A stretch of 64,000 nucleotides of DNA from Lewinellaceae bacterium (GTDB taxonomy: Bacteria > Bacteroidota > Bacteroidia > Chitinophagales > Saprospiraceae): NCBI GenBank assembly GCA_020636095.1, contig JACJYN010000008.1, positions 186,001-250,000 of the forward strand. The letters run 5' to 3'. Below, one piece after another: positions 1 to 8,500 of the stretch. Both the position numbers and the translations under genes were made by a program. The first letter of the stretch is position 1. Each line of letters opens with the position of its first letter. The notes below the pieces were generated by a model. The model searched no databases and had not been told where the DNA came from. It saw only the letters and a program-made list of their open reading frames with translations.

Positions 1-1
1 T

Positions 2-601
2 GCAGGCGTGGTGCAGCAGGAGAAAGATATACTGTTCCTAAATCTCGACTACGGTATCGGCATGGGCATCGTCATCAACGGGCACTTGTACTACGGCAAG
101 TCCGGCTACAGCGGCGAGTTTGGCCACATTCCCCTTTTCGACAACGACATCATCTGCCATTGCGGCAAAAAGGGTTGCCTGGAAACGGAGGCTTCCGGCT
201 GGGCGCTGGTGCGTAAGTTCAGGGAAAAGATGGAGGAAGGCTCCAGCACCATGCTGTCGGATGCCGGGCGCAACCCGGAAGCCCTCACGCTGGAAGACAT
301 TATCCAGGCCGTTCACAATGATGATGTGCTGGCCATCGAGTTGATCGCCGAAACGGGCGAAAAACTGGGCCGTGGCATCGCCGCGCTGATCAACATTTTC
401 AATCCTGAACTGGTCGTGCTCGGCGGCAGCCTCGCTTCCACGGAAGATTACATCCGCCTGCCCATTAAAAGCACCATCAATAAGTACTCGCTGAGCCTGA
501 TGAATAACGACACCCAGTTGAAGGTGTCTACCCTCGGCAACCGGGCGGGTGTTTTGGGGGCCTGCTTGCTGGTGCGGAGCAGGTTGTTGGCGATCCATTG
601 A
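2..601 (+). CDS. ROK-family protein (sugar kinase or repressor), C-terminal part
   Basis: The reading frame is open to the left edge, so the N-terminus lies outside the window; residues are counted here from the GTG at 8. The ROK signature is clear: a GEFGH motif with His40, then ICHCGKKGCLE with Cys50, Cys52 and Cys57, the usual zinc-binding set, followed by an actin-like ATPase half ending in NPELVVLGGSLAS. ROK members are either sugar kinases (glucokinase, N-acetylmannosamine kinase) or NagC/XylR-type repressors with an N-terminal DNA-binding domain. The missing N-terminus decides between these, so the exact role is open. It converges with the minus-strand rnf block, whose last gene stops about 100 bases away. 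Confidence 0.85.
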   Translation, partial: AGVVQQEKDILFLNLDYGIGMGIVINGHLYYGKSGYSGEFGHIPLFDNDIICHCGKKGCLETEASGWALVRKFREKMEEGSSTMLSDAGRNPEALTLEDIIQAVHNDDVLAIELIAETGEKLGRGIAALINIFNPELVVLGGSLASTEDYIRLPIKSTINKYSLSLMNNDTQLKVSTLGNRAGVLGACLLVRSRLLAIH

Positions 602-700
602 GGACAGGGAGCGTTCGGTGTTCGGAATTTGCGAACAGCGAAAACCGAACCGCGAACTCATCCAGCCCTGGAATGGCAGCCTGTTCCTACCCAAATCCTA

Positions 701-1282
701 TTACCCCGCCGCACTGAACAAACCGGCAAACCCCATAAACGCCATTGACAGTATCCCTGCAATAATAAGGTTCAACGCCGTGCCCTCAATCAGTTTGGGG
801 ATATCCAGCACCTTGGTCTCTTCCCGTATGCCGGCCAGCAGCACCAGGGCGAGGGTGACGCCCCCGCCGGCTCCCAAAGCGTAAAACAGGCCTTCCACCA
901 GCCCGTAACCTTTATTAGTGGCAAATAGAGCCAGTCCCAGAATGGCGCAGTTGGTGGTGATCAGGGGAAGGAAGATGCCGAGGGCTCTGAAGAGGTCAGG
1001 GCTGAGCTTCTTGACCGCCATCTCTACAAATTGAACCGTACTGGCGATGACAATGATGAAACTGATCAGCCGCAGATAAGGCGCATAGGGCAGTACAAAA
1101 GTGTTCAAGCCCCAGGCGCAGACCGCCGTGATGAGCATGACAAAAATGTTCGCCAACCCCAGGCGGAAGGCCGTTTCCAGCCGGCCCGATACCCCCAGGA
1201 AGGGGCACAGCCCCAGGAAATAAGCCAGGGTAAAGTTGTTGATCAGCAAAGCCGAGATGAATATCCAGAGTAGGTCTTGCAT
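701..1282 (-). CDS. rnfA: Rnf complex integral membrane subunit RnfA
   Basis: A 193-residue, six-helix membrane protein of the RnfA/NqrE family. The conserved N-terminal NFTLAYFLGLCPFLGV and mid-protein LITTNCAILG segments each carry the cysteine that, in studied Rnf/Nqr complexes, helps bind a membrane-embedded iron-sulfur cluster between RnfA and RnfE. Its job is to pass electrons across the membrane plane, coupled to Na+ or H+ export. Length is normal for the family. It is the last gene of the minus-strand kor-rnf block, 188 bases after rnfE, and that gap holds a perfect palindrome. I call it RnfA rather than NqrE because rnfB and rnfC are in the same block and no nqrA or nqrF is present. 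Confidence 0.93.
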   Translation of the reverse strand: MQDLLWIFISALLINNFTLAYFLGLCPFLGVSGRLETAFRLGLANIFVMLITAVCAWGLNTFVLPYAPYLRLISFIIVIASTVQFVEMAVKKLSPDLFRALGIFLPLITTNCAILGLALFATNKGYGLVEGLFYALGAGGGVTLALVLLAGIREETKVLDIPKLIEGTALNLIIAGILSMAFMGFAGLFSAAG

Positions 1283-1379
1283 GGTTAAATCATTGTTTCA
1301 TGGTTGTCTGGCTGAATAGTTGAGGGCAAAGCAAGTAATGGAGCCCTATCATTATATTTATAATGATTACTTTTATAAT

Positions 1380-1410
1380 CGTTATTTTTATAATCATTAT
1401 AAAAATAACG
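1380..1410. repeat. Perfect 31-bp AT-rich palindrome between rnfE and rnfA
   Basis: Two 15-base arms (CGTTATTTTTATAAT and its exact complement) are separated by a single C. Further TATAATGATTA-type copies lie just to the left (1353-1379). It lies in the longest gap of the 3' half of the rnf block except the rnfD-rnfG gap. It could form a cruciform or an mRNA hairpin affecting rnfA expression. No T-tract typical of a terminator follows on the minus strand. Confidence 0.8.
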
Positions 1411-1470
1411 ACCTCCTTGGGGTTTTTGACAAGCCCCTTCCCACGTGGCTTCCGGTAGCCTTTTTCTGTC

Positions 1471-2148
1471 TCACAAAAATTCCCTCGCTTCTTCATACTG
1501 CGTACCAGGCCTATTCCCCTCTGCCTTCTCTTTGCGTTTCTTCTGCAGCCAATTAAAGAACAGCAACAGAAAACCCAGCGTAAAAAAGCCACCCGGCGGC
1601 ATAATCATGACGACCCAGGGCTCGAAGCCGGCGCCAAAGAGCGATATATTAAACAGGCTGCCGCTGCCCAGGATTTCCCGAACGACGCCAATGCAAAGCA
1701 GGGCGAAGGTAAACCCAAGGCTCATACCCAGGGCGTCGGCCAGGGCCAGTTTGATGTTATGCTTGGAAGCAAAGGCCTCCTGACGGCCCAGAATGAGGCA
1801 GTTCACTACGATCAGGGCGATAAAGGCGCCCAGTTCTTTGTGTACCTGCGGCACGATGGCGGCCAGCATGAAATCCACCACCGTCACAAAGGTTGCGATA
1901 ATGATGATGAAGGTGGTGATCCGCACCTGCTTGGGAATGACGTTGCGCAGGCTCGATACCAGCAAGCTGGAAAAGAACAGCACAAAGGTGGTCGCCAGGC
2001 CCATCGCCAGGCTGTTAATGGCGGTGTTGGTTACCGCCAGGGTCGGGCACATGCCCAGGACCGCCACGAAAACAGGGTTTTCCTTCCAGATGCCCTTGAG
2101 GAACTCCTCGGCGGTCCGGCTGCTTTCTATGCTTTTTGGCTGATTCAT
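1471..2148 (-). CDS. rnfE: Rnf complex integral membrane subunit RnfE
   Basis: A 225-residue membrane protein of the RnfE/NqrD family and partner of RnfA. The N-terminal KGIWKENPVFVAVLGMCPTL and mid-protein LIVVNCLILGR segments match the family and carry the two conserved cysteines. Six hydrophobic segments are visible, followed by a charged cytoplasmic tail rich in Lys/Arg/Glu (about residues 200-225). The start is an ATG 30 bases after the rnfG stop, so the two genes are probably co-transcribed. The role is electron transfer within the membrane during ferredoxin:NAD+ oxidoreduction coupled to ion movement. Confidence 0.93.
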   Translation of the reverse strand: MNQPKSIESSRTAEEFLKGIWKENPVFVAVLGMCPTLAVTNTAINSLAMGLATTFVLFFSSLLVSSLRNVIPKQVRITTFIIIIATFVTVVDFMLAAIVPQVHKELGAFIALIVVNCLILGRQEAFASKHNIKLALADALGMSLGFTFALLCIGVVREILGSGSLFNISLFGAGFEPWVVMIMPPGGFFTLGFLLLFFNWLQKKRKEKAEGNRPGTQYEEAREFL

Positions 2149-2178
2149 CTTTTGGGTTGTTCTTTGTTCGGGATTCGG

Positions 2179-2868
2179 TTATTCGCTATCTTGTTTTTTA
2201 TAATCCTTCCAATACGCCTCGATCAGGGGGCGCCACCCGGCCATACTTTTGTCCAGCAGGCGCCCTACGGCCTTGGAAGAAATGGTGGCGCCCGTGATTG
2301 CTTCGATCTCGTTGCTCTTTTTCTTTTCTCCTTTTTTGACTACCGTAATGGCCGGCTCGACAGCCAGGGCCTCAAAGTTGGCGTGAAAAGCCGCGTCTTT
2401 CATGATCTTGTCGCCCAGCCCTGGCGTTTCCTTGCTTTCCAGTACTTCAAAGCCGATGATCACCTTTTCCGTAGGATTGTATCCAAAGAGGGCTACGACC
2501 AAATCCTGATAGCCTGGTTCTTCGCCGGGAATGGCAAAGCCGATGAGCTTTTCCTGCTCGTTGTACCCGGCGTAAATGCGCCGGGGTTCTTCGCCCCCCT
2601 TCGGTTCTTCCGCTTCTTTTTCCAACGCCACGAGCCGGCCTTCCCGCAATTCCAGGGTTTGAAAGCCGGTGCATCCGGGAAGCACCCTAAAAATGGCCTG
2701 CTCCAACGCCTTCGCCCGGTTGGCGGCTATGATGGGTTGGGTGTATAAAAAGGCGCTCACCAGCACCAGCCCGGAAAAGAAACCGGCAAGGCCCAGAGTG
2801 GCCACCAGGCGAAATGAGCTCGACTCGGGCGCTGCGGTTGGAATGGGTTGGCTGGGTTCTTCTTGCAT
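2179..2868 (-). CDS. rnfG: Rnf complex FMN-binding subunit RnfG
   Basis: About 229 residues: a short N-terminal tail, one membrane anchor (roughly residues 20-42, LVATLGLAGFFSGLVLVSAF), then a periplasmic FMN-binding domain. Near the C-terminus AITGATISSKAV contains the GAT threonine (about residue 195) to which family members attach FMN through a phosphoester bond. I start at the ATG at 2868; the open frame runs seven codons further to a TTG at 2889, which is less likely. It lies 275 bases after rnfD; that gap holds a 114-bp dispersed repeat and short direct repeats. RnfG accepts electrons on the outer face in the chain between RnfA/E and RnfD. Confidence 0.9.
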   Translation of the reverse strand: MQEEPSQPIPTAAPESSSFRLVATLGLAGFFSGLVLVSAFLYTQPIIAANRAKALEQAIFRVLPGCTGFQTLELREGRLVALEKEAEEPKGGEEPRRIYAGYNEQEKLIGFAIPGEEPGYQDLVVALFGYNPTEKVIIGFEVLESKETPGLGDKIMKDAAFHANFEALAVEPAITVVKKGEKKKSNEIEAITGATISSKAVGRLLDKSMAGWRPLIEAYWKDYKKQDSE

Positions 2869-2890
2869 TTTAGTACTAGTTTGTACCAAT

Positions 2891-3004
2891 TTAGATATTA
2901 TGGTATTTCGGCATTATGGTTTTGTGGCCAGGCAGTTGCAGAGCCTCTGTGAGCCTCCGGCCGCAATACCGGAACACCCTAAAACCGAAATACCTAAATA
3001 GTTA
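2891..3004. repeat. Dispersed 114-bp element, copy A
   Basis: Aligned without gaps to copy B at 48591-48704, it differs at about five positions. The ends are imperfect inverted repeats: the right end reads CCGAAATACCTAAATAG, and its complement appears at the left end interrupted by about 8 bases. It contains no open frame of note. It sits 22 bases upstream of the rnfG start on the minus strand. This is the size and form of a miniature inverted-repeat element. Confidence 0.85.
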
Positions 3005-3048
3005 CATTAGTTTTGCGCTTGGTTGCTGTATGCTATTTGAGTTTTGAA

Positions 3049-3089
3049 GACACCTTTTTGTCTCCGGAGGCGACACCTTTTTGTCTCCG
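3049..3089. repeat. Two 18-bp direct repeats upstream of rnfG
   Basis: GACACCTTTTTGTCTCCG occurs at 3049-3066 and again at 3072-3089. A further short pair, GGCGTCACCTC, follows at about 3107-3143, next to the rnfD stop. No function is evident; each 18-mer can form a small GACA/TGTC hairpin. Confidence 0.7.
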
Positions 3090-3143
3090 CCAAAGTCAAA
3101 GGGGAAGGCGTCACCTCATCGTTACCATGGAGGCGTCACCTCG

Positions 3144-4145
3144 TTATGAATATCCGTAAACCCTCGTGCGGGCAAACCGGTTGATCAGCGGCGTAGCCGC
3201 GTTCATCAGCAGGATGGCGTACATGACGCCCTCCGGCAGGCCTCCCCAGATGCGGATCAGCACGACCAGCAGGCCAATGCCTACACCGTAAATCCAGATG
3301 CCTTTGGGGGTCAACGGCGAACTGACCGGGTCGGTGGCCATATAGACGGTTCCGAGCAAAAGCCCGCCGGCCAACACCATAAATCCAGGTGAAGGGTAGC
3401 GGTCGGGAGCCAGCAGGTATGCGATACCGGAAAAGAGCGCTACCGTCGCCAGTATGGCTACCGGTATCCGCCAGTTGATGATCCGGCGAATAACCAGGTA
3501 CAGGCCGGCCAGGATCAGCAGCACCGCGCAGGTCTCCCCAAGAGAACCGCTGATGTTGCCCAGCAATAGGTCCGCCAGAGCGGTGGGCTCATGGCTGAAC
3601 TTCATCTCCGACAGAGGAGTAGCGGTACTGAGGGCGTCTACCGGTTCTCCCTGGTAAAAAGGCATCGCCAGGTTGGTGCCCCGGGCGCCCCAATAGCGGC
3701 CGTCGGGTGGCTCCCAGGTGGTGATGGCGGTGGGAAAGGCCGCCTGTAGAAAGGCGCGTCCGACCAATGCCGGATTGAATACATTCTGCCCCAAACCGCC
3801 CCAGATGGCTTTGCCCATGCCAATGGCGACCACTCCGCCGACAAAAGCCATCCATAATGGGAAGCCGGGAGGCAACGTCAGGGCCAGCAGCAGGCCGGTT
3901 ACCAGAGCGCTGCCGTCGCGCAAAGGGCTGCCCAACGGGCCTTTGTTCCCCAGGTAATATTCAGTCACCAGGCAGCCGGCGATGCTGGCCAGGCTGACCA
4001 GCAACGCACTGAGGCCAAAGTAATAAATGGCCGCCAGTAGAACGGGGATCAGTGTATAGCCCAATTCCCACATAATCTTCGGCGTGGTGGCCTGATCGTG
4101 CAGGAAAGGAGACGTAGAGATCGTTATTTTGGGTTTGTTGGTCAT
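3144..4145 (-). CDS. rnfD: Rnf complex FMN-binding membrane subunit RnfD
   Basis: About 333 residues starting MTNKPKITISTSPFLHDQ. The ATG at 4145 overlaps the rnfC TGA (ATGA), which fixes the start; the frame stays open a further 36 codons into rnfC but that extension does not resemble the family. Eight to nine membrane segments are visible. The DALSTATPL segment in the periplasmic loop holds the threonine that carries covalent FMN in RnfD/NqrB. The family signature GQNVFNPALVGRAF is present, as is the C-terminal half ATDPVSSPLTPKG. It passes electrons between RnfG and the rest of the complex and is thought to take part in ion translocation. Confidence 0.93.
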   Translation of the reverse strand: MTNKPKITISTSPFLHDQATTPKIMWELGYTLIPVLLAAIYYFGLSALLVSLASIAGCLVTEYYLGNKGPLGSPLRDGSALVTGLLLALTLPPGFPLWMAFVGGVVAIGMGKAIWGGLGQNVFNPALVGRAFLQAAFPTAITTWEPPDGRYWGARGTNLAMPFYQGEPVDALSTATPLSEMKFSHEPTALADLLLGNISGSLGETCAVLLILAGLYLVIRRIINWRIPVAILATVALFSGIAYLLAPDRYPSPGFMVLAGGLLLGTVYMATDPVSSPLTPKGIWIYGVGIGLLVVLIRIWGGLPEGVMYAILLMNAATPLINRFARTRVYGYS

Positions 4146-5509
4146 GCCTGATTCTTTTCCCTCGCCTTTTTTTCTCTGATCATCGACTTGCCTACTTTGA
4201 TGCTTTGCACCAGGGGTATGGCCGAAGGGCAAACGTAAGAGCAGGCGCCGCACTCAAAGCAGTCGAGGGCATTGATGTCCTCCATATCGTCCCACAACCC
4301 CTTACGGGCCAGCAAGCCCAGGCGGGCCGGGTTGAGAAAGAGCGGGCAGGCTTCCAGGCAACGGCCGCAGCGGATGCAACTGAAGGTGTCGATATCCTGC
4401 ACTTCCCGCTCCGTCAGTACCAGAATACCCGAAGTGCCCTTCACTACCGGCGTGTCCAGGCTCTTCTGAACGATGCCCATCATGGGGCCGCCTAGTAGAA
4501 TGCGAGCCGCCTCTCCGGTGATGCCGCCGCAGAACTCCACCAGGTCGCGCATAGGCGTACCCAGGGGAACCAGCACATTGGCGGGGCGGCGGACAGCCGG
4601 CCCGGTCACTGTTATCACCCGTTCAATCAGCGGTTGAGAATGCCGGAAGTACTGAGACAAGGCCACGATGCTGCCCACATTCGACACCAAAACCCCTACA
4701 TCGATCGGCAGCCGGCCCGCCGGAACCTCCTTACCCAGAATGGCGCTGATCATCATCTTTTCCGCACCCTGTGGGTATTTCACCTGCAGAGGAATGATCT
4801 CCACAGGAAAACCGGCTTTTGCGGCGGCGGCCCGCAGGCCAACCACGGCATCCGGCTTGTTGGCTTCAATGGCGATATACACCTTTTCCGCCTGAATGAA
4901 ATGCTGCAGAATGTGGGCGCCGTCGATCAGCTCTTCGGCGTATTCCACCATCACGCGGTGGTCACAGGTCAGGAAGGGCTCGCACTCGCAGCCGTTGAGC
5001 ATCAGATAACGGCAGGGTTGATTTTCGGATAGATTAAACTTTACATGAGCCGGGAAAGCCGCGCCCCCCAACCCGACGATACCGGCCCGCTGAATGGCTT
5101 CAATGAATTCGGCCTTGGCCAGCTCTTCCGGCTGGCGCTGGGCGGGCTGGTCCAGTTGTTGGGTGGAAAAGGGGTCCGTCCTGATCTTAATGGCGGGCAA
5201 CATCTGCCCATTGGGATGGCCGTACAGGCCAATATCCGTTACCGTTCCATCCACCGGAGCGTGCAGGGCCACCGATACATAAGATCCCGCCTCGGCGATC
5301 AGGTCGCCCCGGCGGACACGCTGCCCCTTGTGAACCAGAGGTTTCGATGGTGCGCCGATGTGCTGCAACAGTGGCAGCGTATACTCTTCGACAAAGGGCA
5401 TCCGTTCGATTCGCTGGTGGTTCGACAATTCTTTATACTCCTCCGGATGCACGCCGTGCCGAAAGGTCAGCAATTTTTCTTTTAAGCCGTTTTGTGTACT
5501 TCCGGTCAT
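4142..5509 (-). CDS. rnfC: Rnf complex NADH-side subunit RnfC
   Basis: 455 residues. The N-terminal part (FRHGVHPEEYKELS..., then LLQHIGAPSKPLVHKGQRVRRGDLIAEA) is the barrel-sandwich domain of RnfC. The central part (GIVGLGGAAFPAHVK, then LMLNGCECEPFLTCDHR) is the NADH/FMN-binding fold. The C-terminus has two [4Fe-4S] motifs: Cys378, 381, 384, 388 and Cys417, 420, 423, 427. RnfC is the peripheral subunit that exchanges electrons with NAD(H). Its ATG overlaps the stop of the 1273-residue gene upstream and its TGA overlaps the rnfD ATG, so the three are tightly coupled in translation. Confidence 0.95.
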   Translation of the reverse strand: MTGSTQNGLKEKLLTFRHGVHPEEYKELSNHQRIERMPFVEEYTLPLLQHIGAPSKPLVHKGQRVRRGDLIAEAGSYVSVALHAPVDGTVTDIGLYGHPNGQMLPAIKIRTDPFSTQQLDQPAQRQPEELAKAEFIEAIQRAGIVGLGGAAFPAHVKFNLSENQPCRYLMLNGCECEPFLTCDHRVMVEYAEELIDGAHILQHFIQAEKVYIAIEANKPDAVVGLRAAAAKAGFPVEIIPLQVKYPQGAEKMMISAILGKEVPAGRLPIDVGVLVSNVGSIVALSQYFRHSQPLIERVITVTGPAVRRPANVLVPLGTPMRDLVEFCGGITGEAARILLGGPMMGIVQKSLDTPVVKGTSGILVLTEREVQDIDTFSCIRCGRCLEACPLFLNPARLGLLARKGLWDDMEDINALDCFECGACSYVCPSAIPLVQSIKVGKSMIREKKAREKNQA

Positions 5510-8500
5510 TCCATCTCTTCTTTCAATGATGACAACAGCTGTCCCTTCCGGGAAAGCGCCAGTAACTTATCTCTGAGTTTGATCCGAACCTCTTCCATCA
5601 GCACCTTTTCCTGCTCCTGGAACTTCGCTTCGTAGGAAGCCTTCAGTTCGGCCATTTCCTTTTCATATTTTTGGGTTAACTCCTTTTCCAGTTCTTCCCT
5701 GGCTCTTTGAGGGAATGGGCTGCGCAGGCCGGCGAGTTCGCGCAGGCTGCTCCACTGGCGGAGGGCCTGCCGGGTAGCGGAAATCACCTCAGGCGACACT
5801 GCGTATTGTTCCAGGATGCCTTGTTCATTGACGGCAAAGAGGGTGGGAACTTTGCCCTTTTGCCCTTTTTCATCCAGCGACAGGTACCCGGCAACCGATA
5901 GCGGGCTTCCACTTTCCGGTTCAAAAGGCTGGAAATAGGCCTGCCAGGCTTTCAGGCTGAAGAGCCAGTCGGCATAGGTAAGGACATAAGGCTGTTCTTT
6001 CTTCGTTTCCCCTTCCTGGTAGGATAAGACGGTACTTACCCAGTCTGCTTCCGGTTCAGGATTCTCTTCCATATTGATGGCCGATGCCAAATAGTCGGCC
6101 TGCCCATCCGGGTCGAAATAAAGGCTGGGGAAAGCTCTGGTTTGCAGCGCCAGCCGGCTGAGTTTCGGCCAGAAGGCCTTTTCATCGGTATGTTGCCCGG
6201 GCCGGGGCGCCAGCAGATGGAAAAGAGCGGGCTCCAGCCGGTTCAGCCCGTCGCGCAAGGGTTCAAAACCAGCGGGGTTTTCGGCCAGGTTGCCCTTTAG
6301 CAGGAAGGTATGCTGTAGGGTTACCGCGGAGGCCCATGCCGTCTGAGCGGCAGCGAGGCAGGCAACGGCAGAACCTCCCGCCGGCACGGCGGCGTCATCC
6401 AGGATGATGGCCTTCACCGGAAGCCCGGAGGCTAGTAACTCGGCAAGCACACGGTGGCTTTGTCCTGAAAACAAGCGGGCATCTCCCAGCAGCAGAGCCG
6501 GTGGCAGCAGTTCCTTTTCAGCTTCCGTCAGGTCGGCCCAATCCAGGGTTCCGACTTCCTGGTCGTGCAATTCGGGACGGTATTTGTTTTTGGCTTCCAG
6601 GGTTGACCGCCGGAGCAGCCGGACCGCATCCAGCACATGGCGGGCCTGCCCGTTCAACAGGCCTAACAGGCGCTCCGGAGCGGAACCGTCCCAATGCCAT
6701 ACCACCGGCGAGGTGAAGGCATTGAAAGGGTAATCATCGGCCCAGGGCATGGCCTCATTTTCGGCAAGCAGGAGGCCATAGCGAGCCCGCCCGCCGCCCG
6801 CCGGGCCTTCCCGGACTGCCCAGAGCAGCGCTTTCAGGTCGTTCAAGAGGTTGGCCTTGCGGCGCAGGGCGGCAGCATCTACGATTTGGGATTGCGGCTC
6901 TGCATCTAGCTGTCGGATCACCTCCTCCAGTGGGAGCTTATCTTGCCCGAACGATACCGAATCCGTGTCAGAGAATTGAAAATCCCGCTTGGGCAGGGCG
7001 TTGCTCAAATGTTGGTGTATATTTTTGGCAAGCTCTTCTATTTGTTGCTCCAATTCTTTTGCCTGTTTTTCTACTTTCGGCTGCATCACTGATTCCAGAA
7101 GGGCAGTCAACCAGTGGACCAGGGCTTTAGCCGGAGCGCCGGCTTCCGATGTAGCGCCTCCCGATAAAGACAAATAGAAATGGCGGCTCAGTAGCGTAGC
7201 TGCGAAGGAGTCGTAACCGGGTTCGCGGATCAGCTGATTGATGGTTTCGGAAGGGGTGTCCGGCAATTGTTCCCACAGGTTCATGTTGTTCTCCATCTGC
7301 TGAAACAGGCCCGGATCAGGTTCGGCCATAAGCAGGGCGCCGTCCTGACACACCGAAGTACAAAGCCCGCAACCGGTGCAGGCGTTGGGGTCAATGGTTA
7401 TGGAAAAGAGCTGAGCAACCCCCTTTTCCTGGCGTTGCTTCTGATGGAAGAAAGGCTCCGTTACCGCTATTGGAAAACGGCCGATGATGGTGCTCAGAAT
7501 AGCCAATCCCTCCTGTGCCCGCTCTAACTTTTCCCCTTCCATTTGGGATTGGGCCGCCATCAGCTGAAACGCTTCCGGCAGAAAATCTTCTACCCGCTTT
7601 ATATCCCGATCGCTTTTCCTGATCAAGTCTTCCGCTACCTTTACCAGCTTCCGCTCGATGCCCATCAACTGCGGAATGGGCGTACCCTGTCCGGTGGCGA
7701 TCTTCATGCCGGCACGAATCAGGGACTGCACGCTGATGGCTACGCCCGGCAGGGCGGAATGCGGACAGTAAGCAATGCAGGCTCCGCAGCCGGTACAATT
7801 TTGGGGTGTGAATACCGGCAACTGGGCCGCACCTTCCGCCGGGCTGGCAAAATTAGCCGTCGCAGCCGGCACGAGCGATAATGCCTGAAACGGATCGGCC
7901 ACCAACTCGGCTTTGATGCCCTGCTGGTAAAAACAAGCGGTATTGTGGTAAAACCGGGACAGCCGGGAATACGGCGGCCCCTGATCCTGGTATCTCCGAA
8001 TGGCAAAAGGCAGGCTGTGTAGTTTAGCGCCCTGTTCTTTGGTTTCCCCTGAATGTATACCGAGTGTTTCTTTTTCAATATCCGGATATTCCCGGCTGAT
8101 GGACTGCAACATGACCTCGTGCTGTGGGAAGCCGGTAGCGGAGCGGGTAAAATCGAAACCCGCCCAAAAACGTTCCCGCTGGGCGCCGCCGCGTTGCATA
8201 TTATCGATGGCGGCGCTGGCCGCCGACGGGGAGAGTGGCCCGGCATAAGATCCGGAGTACAGGGCGGGCGCCTTTTTGCCCAATCCCCGGGCAGCCGCTT
8301 TTACTTCTTTGAAAACAGCAGAGTCTCCCATATTGGGGCTATCCGCTTCTTCAAGCACCGATATGCCCTTTTTGCTGGCCATCCACTTCGCCAGTTCTTC
8401 CTGGGGGAAGGGCCTCAGCTGGGAAAGGCTGAGAACGCCCACTTTTGCCTTGGCCTGCAAAGCAGCAGCCACAGCCGTTTCGAAATCGGCGCCCTGCACA

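Noticed and set aside
1759..2748. A 329-residue plus-strand ORF opposite rnfE and rnfG
   Set aside because: It is the complement of two well-recognised genes and its His/Gly/Arg-rich composition is that of an antisense shadow frame.
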